Source: Catonia carolina (lineage: Eukaryota; Arthropoda; Insecta; Hemiptera; Achilidae). From it: a stretch of DNA of 64,000 nucleotides. A model generated the notes under the pieces. That model did no database searches. It saw nothing but the letters and a program-made list of their open reading frames with translations, and had not been told where the DNA came from. A program made the translations under genes and the position numbers. Shown here piece by piece: positions 33,169-44,737 of this stretch (within the stretch, counting starts at the first letter, position 1; the number at the start of each line of letters is the position of its first letter). The stretch spans positions 60,133,001-60,197,000 of the forward strand of contig JAQMRL010000006.1 of assembly GCA_035578175.1 (NCBI GenBank), given 5' to 3'.

Positions 33169-33903
33169 CCTGATTGTCACATAAATACAAAAAAAGTATA
33201 AAACCACCAGTAACCATTACCATGATTGTCTTCTAAACTGTTGGAATAGTTTACAGCTTGTACAAACTGTAGTTAAATTAGAATGGTTTTGGTGGTTTTA
33301 TATTGTTAATTTGTTCTGCAAGTATATCTATCTTAAGGAGATTGTGTATCCTTATCCTAAGCAATGTTAATGTTTGTACCTTTTTCTCAGCAACCACTAC
33401 AGCTTCAGCTACAATTTGTTTTTGTATGAAAGGCCACTCTTTGGTACATATTTGGAATGTGTAGCATTTAATTCTGGTAAGAATTTTGATTTTCACATTT
33501 TTTTAAAAAGAGACCATTTTTTCATCGAAAAATCACCGAAAATTTTTTTTCTCCCACAATTTTCAATATTTTTCAAAATGGAACATTCAATCGATAGAAC
33601 TGGACGATTAACATACTCCATAAAAATTGCAGCCTTGTACCTTTTGTAGAAGATAAAAGGTGTAAAAGAGAAAAAGGTACATGAAGTTCTAAAAATGACT
33701 TTTTGAGATATTTGCGTTTAATGTTTGAGAAACAAAAACACAAGTGTAAACAAAGACAGACAAAAATAGTGCAGGTTATAAAATTTTAGGTTATACTGCC
33801 AACCTATGTATAAATAAAGGAGAGACGGCAGTGTGAAAAAATTGTGTAATAAATTACAGTAAATTAATCGAAAGGAAAAATTATATTGTAAAATTTTGTG
33901 ACT
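33169..33903. other. AT-rich spacer
   Basis: No convincing coding or repeat signal. Confidence 0.4.
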
Positions 33904-33918
33904 GATGGTAAAATCAGC

Positions 33919-34550
33919 GTCGTCGTCGTTGTCGTCTTCATGGATTAGGCTATTCAAGCCTGTTCCGGCGTCCATCTTTTCCTCGGCCTACCAATATTTC
34001 TCTTTCCGATTGGTTTATAGAGCAGCGCAGATCGAGGGAGGCGGTCTTGTGACATTCTTACAACATGATCTGACCAATTTTTCCTGTAGGTTCTCAATAT
34101 GCTCAAGAGTGGCTGGGCATCACACTCTCTCCTTATCTCCTCATTTCGGATTCTATCCTCTCTTGTACAACCTTTCACCTGCCTCAGGAAACGCATTTCT
34201 GCTGCCTGAATTTTTTATTCTTGTTTCTTTGTAAGGACACATGTCTCGCTTCCATAAGCCAATGCTGGGATCGCCATTACTTTATAAAATTTGAGCAGGG
34301 TGTTCTTTCTAGCTCTACTCCTGAGGGATCGGTTTATTGCCCCACATATCATGTTGAACCTCGATATTTTTTTGTTGAGGATCCCGGTCATAATCATGCG
34401 TTATGTCACATCCCAAGTATTTAAAATTTGACACTTGCTCCAAGATTTTGTTTTCAACTGCTATTTTAGATCTTATAGGCCATTTTCCACGAAAAGCAAT
34501 GACTTTTGTTTTTCCTGCTGCTATTTTCATATTAAAGTATTTGCTATATA
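33919..34550 (-). mobile_element. 5'-truncated LINE with 15-bp target duplication
   Basis: Minus-strand reverse transcriptase C-terminus in broken frames: KFKYLGCDITHDYDRD-like, MAIPALAYGSETCVLTKKQE, MRFLRQVKGCTREDRIRNEE and RNIGRPRKRW. The LINE 3' end lies at the left with a short GAC/GAY repeat tail. GATGGTAAAATCAGC flanks it exactly at 33904-33918 and 34551-34565. Frameshifts and stops show an old copy. Confidence 0.8.
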
Positions 34551-34565
34551 GATGGTAAAATCAGC

Positions 34566-34856
34566 TTAAACATAAAATCACAAAAAAAGTAATAAAATAT
34601 TTTCTAGTTTGCATAGCAACATGATTCTAACACCATTTAAAAGCGCAGATTTCAAACTATATTTTTAATGAATAATCAATTATTTTTTTATTCCACACTC
34701 CCCTTAAATAATAATTAGTGCATCTGATATTTGATAAATAAATCCTTGTAATGTATCCTGCAGCTTGAAATTAATTCTATTTCATATAATAAATTTCACT
34801 AACTTTTTTAAGCTGCCGTGATTTTTTTCTATTTTATCATTTACACATTTTTTTTC
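34566..34856. other. AT-rich spacer
   Basis: Nothing recognised. Confidence 0.35.
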
Positions 34857-35852
34857 CATCCTGGAGACTCCAAAGGGAGTATAGGACATGTCAAGATAAA
34901 ATTGATAAACTGAAAGTTCACCAATGATAAATTTATCACTTACCACCAAAAATTGTTTTTGCTACTGCTTACTTCAGTAGGCTTGTCATGAACCCTATTG
35001 AACTAAATATCACACACAATAAATAATAAAAAAATCAAACACAATGATAAATTCATCACTTACCAATAATTTCCTCCTGCCACTGCTTAACTCAGCAGGC
35101 TTGTCATGAACCCCTTTGTATCAAATTGTACACAATATTTGTTTAATTAAAGTTAAATACCAAAACTATTTAGAAAGGAATTCATGCACACTGTAAAATG
35201 TTTCATCAATCAAATATTGTTTTAGCTTTTTTTAAAATGACTTAAATTGTCACAACTTTTTAACCCTTGTGGCAATTTATTGATGTATTTTCTACCTGCA
35301 TAAGTTGGTTTTTGTTCAAACAATTTAGTGTTGTGATTAGCAACATAATAATCGATTCTGTTTCTTGTGTAGTGGTTGTGAACATCTAAGTTCTGTAAAA
35401 AGGTATTTTTCTTTACGTACATTATCACTTCAAAAATGTACAAAGAAGGAACCGTGAGCAATTGCAGCTCTTTAAATAGTGATCTGCATGAGGTAAGGTG
35501 GTTGACTCCCATCATACACCTAATAGCTTTTTTCTGTATTTTAAAAACTCTTTCCATGTTACCCTGTGATGAATTACCCCATACTAATATGGCATACCTG
35601 ATATGAGATAAAATTAAACCATGATAAGCTGCTATAAGCAATTTTTTATCATTTAATCTGGCAATTTGTTTTAATGCAAATACCCCAGATGATATTTTAC
35701 TACAAATTTGATCAGTGTAATAATCCCACGACAGGGTCCTATCTAGTGACACTCCTAAAAACTTCACTGTTTGCATATGATCTAGGATATTATTTTGTAT
35801 GTATCCACCATCATCAGAGTTTATAATATCATTTGAAACTATAAAGTTTTGT
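34857..35852 (-). mobile_element. LINE family J, copy 1 (3' part)
   Basis: The minus strand encodes the C-terminal RT region of a Jockey-like element: VKFLGVSLDRTLSWDYYTDQ, ALKQIARLNDKKLLIAAYHG, SHIRYAILVWGNSSQGN, FKIQKKAIRCMMGV, HNHYTRNRIDYYV. It ends near 35220 and then, by frameshift, YLIDETFYSVHEFL. The 3' UTR (34857-35165) contains a ~118-bp direct repeat ('aatgataaatt-atcacttac') and finishes at 'tcctggagactcc'. A second copy is at 61617-62240. The catalytic RT core is missing. Confidence 0.75.
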
Positions 35853-35992
35853 TAAAATCTGTAGAAGATGTTACATCTTCAGTCATCTATACAAAACTCT
35901 TTATAGTTAAACGTTTTTTTATAGATGACTGAAAATGTAACATCTTCTACAGATTTTAACAAAAAAAATTTAGTTTTGAATGATATTATACA
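35820..35992. repeat. Inverted junction of LINE J copy 1
   Basis: 35848-35890 and 35927-35968 are reverse complements ('gttaaaatctgtagaagatg' / 'catcttctacagattttaac'), extended to about 35992 with small gaps. Both arms encode the same LINE segment (STDFNK...VLNDII) in opposite orientation with ~36 bp between them. Consistent with a 5' inversion at insertion. Confidence 0.7.
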
Positions 35993-36080
35993 GGGCGTTC
36001 TGAAAAAGGTTTCCAAGAATTCAGGGCGTGATTCCCCACAACAAAAGAAGAAAAAAGTTCAAATTAACATAGGTCCGAAA
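35993..36080 (+). repeat. Repeat T fragment
   Basis: 'cagggcgttctgaaaaagg', 'cagggcgtgattccccacaa' and 'cataggtccgaaaa', as at 7117-7200. It is fused to LINE J on the left and H on the right. Confidence 0.6.
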
Positions 36081-36495
36081 AACAATTTTTTTAAAAGAAA
36101 ACAGCCTCACCAAGAATATTAGCAGACATGGCGCCTACCCTATCTTGTAGAGCATAAAAAATTTAGCATACAAGGCAATTTTTAAAAAAATCGTAGGACC
36201 AGTTTTTGTGAAAATTGCAAAAAAGTGAATAATTACACGAATAAACTACTACTTCCGGTTGACCAATTTTGATGAAAATGTTCGTGTCGGGTCCGGTAGT
36301 GGTATGTAACTTAAGTTTCAAGTTCGTACGATGTTCCGTTCTTGAGATATTCTGTTCACTCACAGACCAATTGCTAAAAACATGTTTTTGGGTTTAGGGG
36401 GTCTGAAAACGTGTAGATCCAGTGAAAACTCTATTTCAAAAATTAACATGAAAACAATACTTTCCTTCGTATATATTCATATAGGCAAGAGAAAG
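36075..36495 (-). mobile_element. Helentron-like repeat H, 5' half (minus)
   Basis: Runs from 'acagcctcaccaagaat' to the 5' terminus 'ataggcaagagaaag' at 36495. The 3' half is missing. Confidence 0.65.
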
Positions 36496-36542
36496 AAACA
36501 AATCCTAAAAAGAAGACCTTTCAGTTTTATATTTGGTAAATA

Positions 36543-37589
36543 AAATTTGGTGTAGTATGTGACTTTCTCTTGCCAATGTAGATAATGAACAATATAACCT
36601 ATGTTTAATCATGAGTAAACAATATAATATGAAAAACTTAATCTAATTTTAATCATGAGTGTATGACGCAGTATGAAAATCAACTTCTGTGGAACTTAAA
36701 AATACAGAAAATCAGTAATTGCCTCTAAACTAGACTCTGTAAGAAAATAGCTTAAAATAAAAGTTGTAAGATTATTTTTCCTGTAACTTTGATGATATGT
36801 ACACTTTTTTGTAAAATGCATATTAAGGCGGCAATCTTTAAAAAACCATATTTTTACCGATTTTGATGAAAAAAAAAAATCATTAATAGTTGCTAAACTA
36901 AGTACAAAAGATATGTTAGAAATAAAATTTCTAGGTTCTTACACGTTCCACAACTTTAATAATATACATTTTTATCGTAAAATGTTTGCAATCTTAAAAA
37001 ATCCAATTTTTACAGATTTTAATGAAGAAAATTAGGAAATTATTAATTCCCAGTAAACTAAGCATTCTACAATAAAATATTTTAAATAAAAGTTGTAGGG
37101 TTTTAAATGTTTTACAACTTTGATTTGCCCTAACATGCATGTTAAGGTTACAATCTAAAAAAAACCTTTTTTCTAAAAGAGCACAGCCTTCCCAAGAATT
37201 TCAGCAGGCATGACTCTTACCCTATCTTATAGAGCATAAAAATGTAGTTGGTGAGGTATTTAAAAAAAAAACGTAGGAGCCATTTTTGAGAAAATTACAA
37301 AAAATCACATGAATAAACTACTACTTCCAGTTGACAGATTTTGATAAAAGTGTTTGTGTCTGGTCCTCTTGTGGTACCTAATTTAAGTTTCAAATTTCAA
37401 CTTTGTACAACTTCCATTCTTGAGATATTTTGTTCACATACATACATATAGACCAATGGCTAAAAACATCATGTGTTTTTGGTTCAAGGGGTTTGAAAAC
37501 TTGTATATTCGGTGAAAACTTGATTTCAAAAAAATTGACGTGAAAACTTTAGTTTCCTTCCCTATATATTCAAACAGGGCAAGAGAAGT
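36543..37589 (-). mobile_element. Helentron-like repeat H, near-full copy (minus)
   Basis: The 3' end at left ('tttggtgtagtatgtgac', TTTCTCTTGCC) to the 5' end at right ('gggcaagagaagtaaaaa'). Internal blocks are partly duplicated (36830-37100). It ends ~100 bp beyond the stop of the carboxypeptidase gene at 37688. Confidence 0.65.
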
Positions 37590-37687
37590 AAAAAACTGCC
37601 GTAAGGTAGGTTATTAAACGACAATAAAATCATTATAAAATATTTTTTATAACTTGTATTTAATAATTATATTACATAAAAAAATAA

Positions 37688-39091
37688 TTAATTTACATTT
37701 AATGGAATATTGTAGACGAATCTATTAAAAAGTTCAAATGACCATTTCGGTTGATCGGTTGGGACCATATGCCCTGAATTTCTGACTAACAAATCGGATA
37801 AATTTCCAGTTGTCTTTAAATAGCCTGCTACTTCATCACCAACCTTCCATATTTTACGTTTACTTGTCTTGTATTCATTTGCACCGCTCCATTTCATCTG
37901 ACGTAAGAAATTTTCTGTTAATGGATAAGCACATATTATGTCCAATTGTCCGTTGTAAAACATTACACGATAATGTTCGACTAATTCTTCGACCCAATTT
38001 ATCACAGATTTTGTTATATCACTTTTAAGTAATTTCTCTGTTAGTGCACCACTGTCTCTCGTTATATTTCCGACGTGTACGGATCTACGGAAATTATTAC
38101 TTAACACGAAATCGGTTTCAAATGGTAACCATTTTGCCGAATTTTCATTTACGTAATTATAATAACCAGCGATACCGGTTAAATTGTTAAATAATGTTGG
38201 ATATGGGAAAAATGAATAACCTATTATTAATTGAGTATAAAGTTCGGTTGCTCTGTCCCATTCTTCTCTCTTGATCGCCTTTACTACTAATTGTGCATGT
38301 TTATTAAATTCATTTCTTCCATTATTATCTAAAAATCCTAAAGAGTATAATTGATCGCCATATTTTGGTATCATATTAACGGGATCTGTCAAACCGTTTC
38401 CGATAAATAAACCTTGTAAATTTATTTTAATATCTGATAAAGGATTATTTTTATGTATCGCATAACCTAATGCCGGTATATATTTACCGGCATATGATTC
38501 ACCGGTTATGTAAAACGGTTGCGATTGTAATACCGGAAATAATTTAAAAATCTGTACCATCGCTTCGTATAAATCTTTACCGACCGCTGTTTGATTTCGG
38601 GCGTAACCATCCAACGATTTTGTAAAACTAAATCCGGTTCCAACCGGACTGTCAATAAATATCATATTACATTTACGACTCCATGAATATTTTCGTAATT
38701 TTATTTTATCTTTACCTATTGAATACGCTCCGTTTTCATTAAATAGTCCAAATAAAGTCGAGTAACCTGGTCCACCTTGTAACCAAACTGCAACCGGCGA
38801 TTTTGTCCATTCCGTAACACTCGGAAAAAACCAGAAAAATAAATTTGAATCGTATTGTTTATTTACAGTTAAATATCCAGCATAACTTACGATATCACCA
38901 GCTAATGGTGGAACTTTCGATAACCTTTGTGCTTCGTCGATTTTTCCAGATTCAATTAATGGTGTTAAAAATAATGGTTCACCAGGATTGTCGTTGACAT
39001 CGTTTCTAAATTTTATATCACTATATATTACACTTTTACAATTTACTAGCTGAATTACGAATATTAACGTTAAATATTTTAATTTTAACAT
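37688..39091 (-). CDS. Secreted serine carboxypeptidase, CPVL/vitellogenic type (paralogue 2)
   Basis: 467 residues in one exon, from ATG at 39091 with a signal peptide (MLKLKYLTLIFVIQLVNC). S10 exopeptidase motifs: PLFLTPLIESGKIDEAQRLS, SYAGYLTVN, WLQGGPGYSTLFGLFNENGA (Ala replaces the usual Pro after ENG), SPVGTGFSF, GESYAGKY (Ser199), NGLTDPVNMIPKYGD, NGQLDIICAYP (Asp384), NSGHMVPTD (His441). The triad is intact, so activity is plausible. Mature cysteines are only those in RKCNM and IICAY. First of four minus-strand members. It ends FVYNIPLNVN, a C-terminus shared with paralogues 3-5 (YNIP). Flanked downstream by an H element. Closest by eye to paralogue 3. Confidence 0.93.
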   Translation of the reverse strand: MLKLKYLTLIFVIQLVNCKSVIYSDIKFRNDVNDNPGEPLFLTPLIESGKIDEAQRLSKVPPLAGDIVSYAGYLTVNKQYDSNLFFWFFPSVTEWTKSPVAVWLQGGPGYSTLFGLFNENGAYSIGKDKIKLRKYSWSRKCNMIFIDSPVGTGFSFTKSLDGYARNQTAVGKDLYEAMVQIFKLFPVLQSQPFYITGESYAGKYIPALGYAIHKNNPLSDIKINLQGLFIGNGLTDPVNMIPKYGDQLYSLGFLDNNGRNEFNKHAQLVVKAIKREEWDRATELYTQLIIGYSFFPYPTLFNNLTGIAGYYNYVNENSAKWLPFETDFVLSNNFRRSVHVGNITRDSGALTEKLLKSDITKSVINWVEELVEHYRVMFYNGQLDIICAYPLTENFLRQMKWSGANEYKTSKRKIWKVGDEVAGYLKTTGNLSDLLVRNSGHMVPTDQPKWSFELFNRFVYNIPLNVN

Positions 39092-39688
39092 CGTGATTTG
39101 TTACATTACCGAAAGTTTATAGTGTACTGAATTTAATCAAGTAAATTTTCTTTACTAGATCATTTTTTATGTCAGAATAAATGATATCTTATAGATAGAT
39201 TTATGAATTAAAAAATATCATAATTTTTTTAAAAATAAATTATGTCGTTATTAAAGTAATTTGGAACAATTAATTGAACTATTTTATCATAATTTGATTA
39301 CTAAAATGAAAGGATGTAAGAGTGATTATCAAATTAAGTTTTTACACTGTGACATATTAGTTTTTTCATAAATAATTCTTACGCGTAATATAGTCTGTGT
39401 CGTTTTTCTATAATTAAATTATTTTATCTGCCGCTACAAAATTTTGATCTTTTGACCTGTAATAATATTAGTTTAATTATTAAATTAAAATTTTCTAATT
39501 GTATTTAGTTGCCTGGTTTCGTAGAGGTCGTCTGATGGCTTGTGTCGCCTTCACTGTGAAGGAGATTAGCCCCTCACTTTGTCCCTCGTCGATTCTGTAC
39601 AGTCATTTCACTACGATGTAGACAAGTTTATCCCTGAATTTTGCCTGCATCATGAAACTTGTCTAATTATGATAATTATAATAATAAA
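39092..39688. other. Upstream flank of paralogue 2
   Basis: AT-rich. A GC-richer unassigned patch at 39510-39660. No clear TATA box. Confidence 0.35.
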
Positions 39689-39808
39689 AGGTTATGTTTT
39701 TTGAGGTTAGTTTTTTGTATATTTCTAATATTTTATTACTAATGTTAGGTTATATTGGTCATTATTTGCATTGGCAAGAGAAAGATGTGTGAGTGTTTCA
39801 CACCAGAT
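39689..39808 (+). mobile_element. Helentron-like repeat H, 3' end only
   Basis: 'aggttatgttttttgaggtt' through GGCAAGAGAAAG and the hairpin 'gtgtgagtgtttcacac' to CAGAT. Confidence 0.65.
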
Positions 39809-39919
39809 TTTTTTTTTAAAGAAGTGAATTAAATTATAAATACAATTAAATTTACACAAATAATAATAATTGTAATAACAATGCAAATTTTTAAAAAAGT
39901 TACATTATGTACATTTTTT

Positions 39920-40105
39920 GGGTGGGGGGGGGGGGTTTACGGTTGACTGTTTTGCTATGCTAATGCAGACGGTGGTGAATGATGATATATGAAAATGAGT
40001 GATGAAAAAATGTCAGACCTGATCGGGAATTGAACCCAGGGGACCAGCAAAGAAGCCGTTTGCGCTAACCACTACGCCAATGGGCCGGCCGTTGTACTTT
40101 TGTTA
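39920..40105 (-). repeat. tRNA-derived SINE (minus)
   Basis: The minus strand has an A box (TGGCGTAGTGGTTAGCGC), a B box (GGGTTCAATTCCC), the body 'accaccgtctgcattagcat', and ends near a C/G run (39927-39936). Same family as 23578-23752. Confidence 0.8.
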
Positions 40106-40625
40106 TACAGAAAAACAAAAACGTTTATTTTATGGGAATTAATTTAATTAATGAGCGAAGAAACAGAAAAATTATTGCATAAAAGAAAAGTAAAAACTAA
40201 CGATTCTTTTTTTTAATTTTTCGATTCAATTCAATTCTTTAATTTTATGTATTGTCTCGCTAACAATATTATTTAATTTTATTATATGATACTAACAAAT
40301 TGTGATCCTGTAATCATCAGTTTAAATAAAATTATATGTTTGTTAGAAGAGTGTTTAACATACTGTAACATGCAATGAGACAAATCCTTAAAACTTTATG
40401 TCTGTGATCCTAACTTAATGTATGAGCTAGATTCTTTTGAGATGTGGCTTTATTGCAGGATGCTAAAAATAACATGGACTTGTAAAACTAGCTGTGAAAT
40501 AGTATTGTCAAGGATTTAATACATGGTCGAATTTAACTGCCATATTAAAAAATAGGAAGATACCATATCTTTGTCACTTCATGCACCAAGAATTTGAAAA
40601 AAATAAATTGATATTGTAAGGCAAA
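40106..40625. other. AT-rich spacer
   Basis: Nothing recognised. Confidence 0.4.
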
Positions 40626-41024
40626 GTTTTGCCTGTAACAGGTGGAGTGTTACATTATTTGTATCGATCTGCTGGTTCCAGGGCTACAAAAAATAGTTCT
40701 GTTTCTTATCACATGGTCAACCAATTAATATAACTGAACCATTTAATAATAGAAGAGGTAGAGGTGTAAAAGACACTAGTCAAGAGTTCCTCTTTGAGTA
40801 ATAAATTTCATTATACAGCCAGACCCTGTGGTGAATGAAGTGAAGGTCTCATTTGCAGGGTGGAAAGTAGATGCTTTTCAGAGAGCGTGGCATGCTGATA
40901 AGCATAATTTTCCACTTATTGAGGAAGCCAATGTTAACCTACTCACTCCTTGTTCTATGTTTTACTTAGTAAAGCCTCTAGAGGTTTAAACCTACCTTTC
41001 AGCTGATGACCTAAACAACATGTC
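40626..41024 (+). repeat. Repeat S, copy 3
   Basis: From 'gcctgtaacaggtggagtg' to 'gatgacctaaacaaca'; contains the intact 'aatttcattatacagccag' site. Confidence 0.7.
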
Positions 41025-41715
41025 AAAATTTAAGGAAAGCGAGAGATTCATAGAGAAAGGTATATAAAAGTATGTCCTGCACAGATGGAAATAATGTTTT
41101 TTGTCAGCCCAGTGATAGAGAAAAGTTTGCCATGGTAGACATCAACCTCAATTGAGAGTTACTGTGCAAAGGAGGAGGTTTAACAAAATAGTATAGTAGT
41201 TTTTGTTTAGTCTGTTTCTAGTTGTTATAGTATTAAATAATGTTATACTGTCAAAATGGAATCACTATCATCATTAATAATTTAACAATAACATGTAGTA
41301 ATATTTAAGTGATAGTAACATTTTATAAATTGCTGTCACATGCCCCCACTATTCATGCAGCTGACTTGAGCTGTAAGATATTCTCTATAGTTATATATAT
41401 TTTAATATTGCTGACAGACGAGTTCATACTCCAATTTTTATTATCTGACTATAAAAAATTTATATAAAAGTTGTTGACCTGATTTTGTAATGGTGACTCA
41501 AAAATTTTGTAGAATTGGCATTTTTCCCATAGTTTTTTTGGAGATACAATGCCATCAAAAAATAAGCATATTGTCTCATTTTTTACTTTTGTATTTGCCC
41601 TCAGTGAGTGATAAGAAGGACAAATTGGGCAGAAAATTTAAAAACTTATTGTACTATTTATTACACTGTGTGCAAATGAGCACTCTGGGCGTAACTTTAT
41701 ACAATTATAATTTTT
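41025..41715. other. AT-rich spacer
   Basis: No gene or repeat recognised. A short open frame at 41490-41735 runs into H and shows no domain. Confidence 0.4.
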
Positions 41716-42535
41716 ACTTTCTCTTGCCTATATGAATATATATAGGAAGGAAAGTATTTTTTTCATGTCAATTCGGAACCTCGTACGGACTTGAAACTTA
41801 AAACTTTAGTTAGACACCACTACCAGACCCGACAAACATTTTTATCAAAATCAATCAACCAGAAGTAGTAGTTTATTCGTGTCATTTTTCACTTTTTTTG
41901 CGATTTTCTCAAAAACAGGTCCTATAATTTTTTTAAAAATCGCCACGTTTACTAAATTTTTTATGCTTTACCAGATAAGGTAGGGGTCATGTCTGCTGAA
42001 ATTCTTGGTGAGGCTGTTTCACGTAAACTAATTGTTTTTTTAAGATTGCTGCTTTAATATGCATTTAAGCGCAAAAATGTATTTAACAAAAGTTGTAGAG
42101 AATTTAAGAACCTACAACTTCTATTTGAAACATTTTTTTGTATAATGGTTACTTTAGCGGTAATTAGCGATTTTCTGTTTTTTCTCTCGCGAAAACTTGT
42201 AAAAAAATTATTTTTTTTAAGATTTAGCCTTAGCGGTTGCACTTTATGACAAAAGTATATATAATAAAATTTATAGTAAATTAAAAGATCTACAACTGTT
42301 ATTTAGAGCATTTTTCTTTACAGAGCCTAGTTTAGCGTGAAAGAATGATTTTCCGTATTTTTAAGCCAAACTGAGGTAGATTTTCATTTTGCGTCTTTCA
42401 CTCATGATTAAAATGAGGTTATGTTTATTGAGGTTAGGTTTCTTGTTTGGTTCTAATGCTTTATTACTAATGTTAGGTTATAGTGTTAAGTATTTGCATT
42501 GCCAAGAGAAAGTCGTGTGAGTGTTTTACACCAGA
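41716..42535 (+). mobile_element. Helentron-like repeat H, near-full copy
   Basis: Starts ACTTTCTCTTGCC after a T run and ends GCCAAGAGAAAGT, GTGTGAGTGTTTTACACC, AGAT before a T run. The TG-microsatellite block near the 5' end is deleted. Confidence 0.7.
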
Positions 42536-43280
42536 TTTTTTAAATTGAATGTGTTATTTTTATTAGCTTATTTGAATGGAAATTTATAGACAGTAACTAA
42601 AAATATGAAGAGATTGTAACTATTTAGTGAAAACCCATCACTTGATTATCTGAAGTAGTAGTATCTTATAACCAAGCTCTTGATGCAGTGTTAAATAATA
42701 AAAAAAAATATTAAATTACATTTTTAAGTACCACTTAGTAAAATAATCGTTTAAAAAATTCAATATCTGGTTTTATTTAGTTCAAAATTAATGGTTGTTT
42801 AAAGTAAATGAATTTTTTATTAACAAAAAAATTAATTAAAAACGAAGTTTTTGAAGTTAATTAATCTTAATGAAACGAATTGTACAATTTATTATCAAGT
42901 ATTGTGTGATAACCAAAAATTCTCCCTTTTAAATTATGTTTTATATTTGATAATTTAAGTGAAGAATTTTTATTTAATACAAGAGCGTATTTTTATTTCT
43001 GAAGCAGTTGATAAAATAAAAAGTTAATTTAATGAGCGTTGAAGTACAACTGCAATAAGTACGCAATTACGTGGTGGAGATATAAGGTTAAGAACTATTC
43101 AAAAAAAATTAGAAGAAGCTGTCAAAAATTTTGTAAAACGGTATATAATTGGTCTCAGTTTGAAGTATTCTTGATCATGTTGTTCACTTAACCTTGATAG
43201 ACTAACGTACTAGGTAATCCAAACTCAAAATAATGGAGGAGCAAAAAAATATAATTTTAATTATTGAATCTGCTGAAAAT
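42536..43280. other. Very AT-rich spacer
   Basis: Nothing recognised. Confidence 0.4.
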
Positions 43281-44332
43281 CTAATAGGTCAACAGCCGAA
43301 AGGCTGGATTGAACCTCTAGAGGCTTTACTAAGTAAAACGAGGTTACCAGTGCCTTCCTTTTTGAGTGGAAAAGTATTCTTATCAACATACTAGTAATAT
43401 GACGCTCATGAGCGAGTCGCACAAAAGAGCTAGCTCTTTTAACATAGCGGTGAGCTACCAGCTCTTTTATTTTGAATGACCAGCACACTGAGTGTTTCTC
43501 CCCATGCAGCACGCTCTTCGCACAGAGCTGACTTGTACATCCCGTCCTCGACTAAACTACTTTTCTCGAGCCGCATCATAGCAAGAGCTACCTAAACGCT
43601 GCATGGAAAGTATACATATCGTATCAAACTCTGCCTCTGTTTGTGAGGATGCGGAGAGGGGTCATTATTCTTTCATACTATACTACAACAACCCTGAGAC
43701 AAAACGTTGTAAAATACCATTGTACTGTACTGTAACTATTTTACCATGTGCGTACGAAACAAAGATAGACACATGACAAAAATTTGTTTGTGGAAAGGGA
43801 TGCATGAACGTTCAGGTTGACGCACGCGCAAACACAACGTGCTGTGTGCGAAGGAGTGAGCGAACGTCACCCTCGGTTCGACTCACTGTCTGTTTATTCA
43901 CATAGCTCAGCTCAGTACTGTACGTATTAGAATCTACTAGCTCACTCCCACAGTTCACCCCGTCTCATCGTTCAATTGTACGGCACGCACTGTGCCGTTC
44001 ACTCAAGTGTGCGGAGCGGGGTGTGCTAGCTCACCTATTTTACTGTGCCGTCTCATGACTACAACATGCTGGCCCTCTGAAAAGCATCTACTTTCCACCC
44101 TGTTAATGACACCTTTACTTTGTTCACCACAGACAGTTTGACTGGACTATAATGAAATTCATTACTTTTTAGAGGAAATAACTCTGACTAGTGTCTTTTA
44201 CACCAATTCTTCTTGTGTTATTAAATGTTTCAGTTATATAATTGGCTGATCATGTGATAAGAAACAGAACTATTTTTTAGGCAAATGGAGTGAAAATAAT
44301 TAACACTCCACCTGTCTGTTCTGGGCATATTT
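43281..44332 (-). repeat. Repeat S, copy 4 (minus), split by an insertion
   Basis: Right part 44062-44332 and left part 43281-43389 together make one S copy on the minus strand ('ggctggattgaacctctagag', 'cacctgtctgttctgggca'). It is broken by a 672-bp insert flanked by CAACAT. Confidence 0.7.
43390..44061. mobile_element. Unclassified terminal-inverted-repeat element in S4
   Basis: Flanks CAACAT (43384-43389) and CAACAT (44062-44067). Ends TAGTAATATGACG and (right, inverted) TAGTCATGAGACG are similar. Subterminal GAGCTAGCTC / GGTGAGCTAGC motifs recur. GC-richer than surroundings; no ORF of note. hAT-like character is a guess. Confidence 0.55.
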
Positions 44333-44337
44333 ATCAC

Positions 44338-44737
44338 TGTATGTCCGTAACAGCCATGTGGCATATTAAATTATTTGCACTCGATCTTCTAGTTCCAGGG
44401 CTACTAAAATAGTTCTGTTTCTTATCACTTGGTCAGCCAATTATATGACTGAAGAATTTAAGAGGAGTAAAAGTAAAGGTGTAAAAGACGCTTGAGTTAT
44501 TTCCTCTGAGAGTAATGAATTTCATTTTACAGCCAGACCCTGTGATGAATGAACTGAAGATGTCATTTGCAAGGTGGAAAGTAGATACTTTTCAGCAAGC
44601 CTGGCATGCTGATAAGTTTACTTTTCCCTTCAGTAAGTAAAAAAGCAATGGTAAACCTACTCACTTCTCTTTTTACTTAGTAAAGCCTCTAGAGGTTCAA
44701 ACCAGCCTTTCGGCTGCTGACCTAATCAACAACAACA
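44338..44737 (+). repeat. Repeat S, copy 5
   Basis: From 'gtccgtaacagccatgtgg' to a CAA-repeat tail ('caacaacaacaaac'). Head to head with copy 4. Confidence 0.7.
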
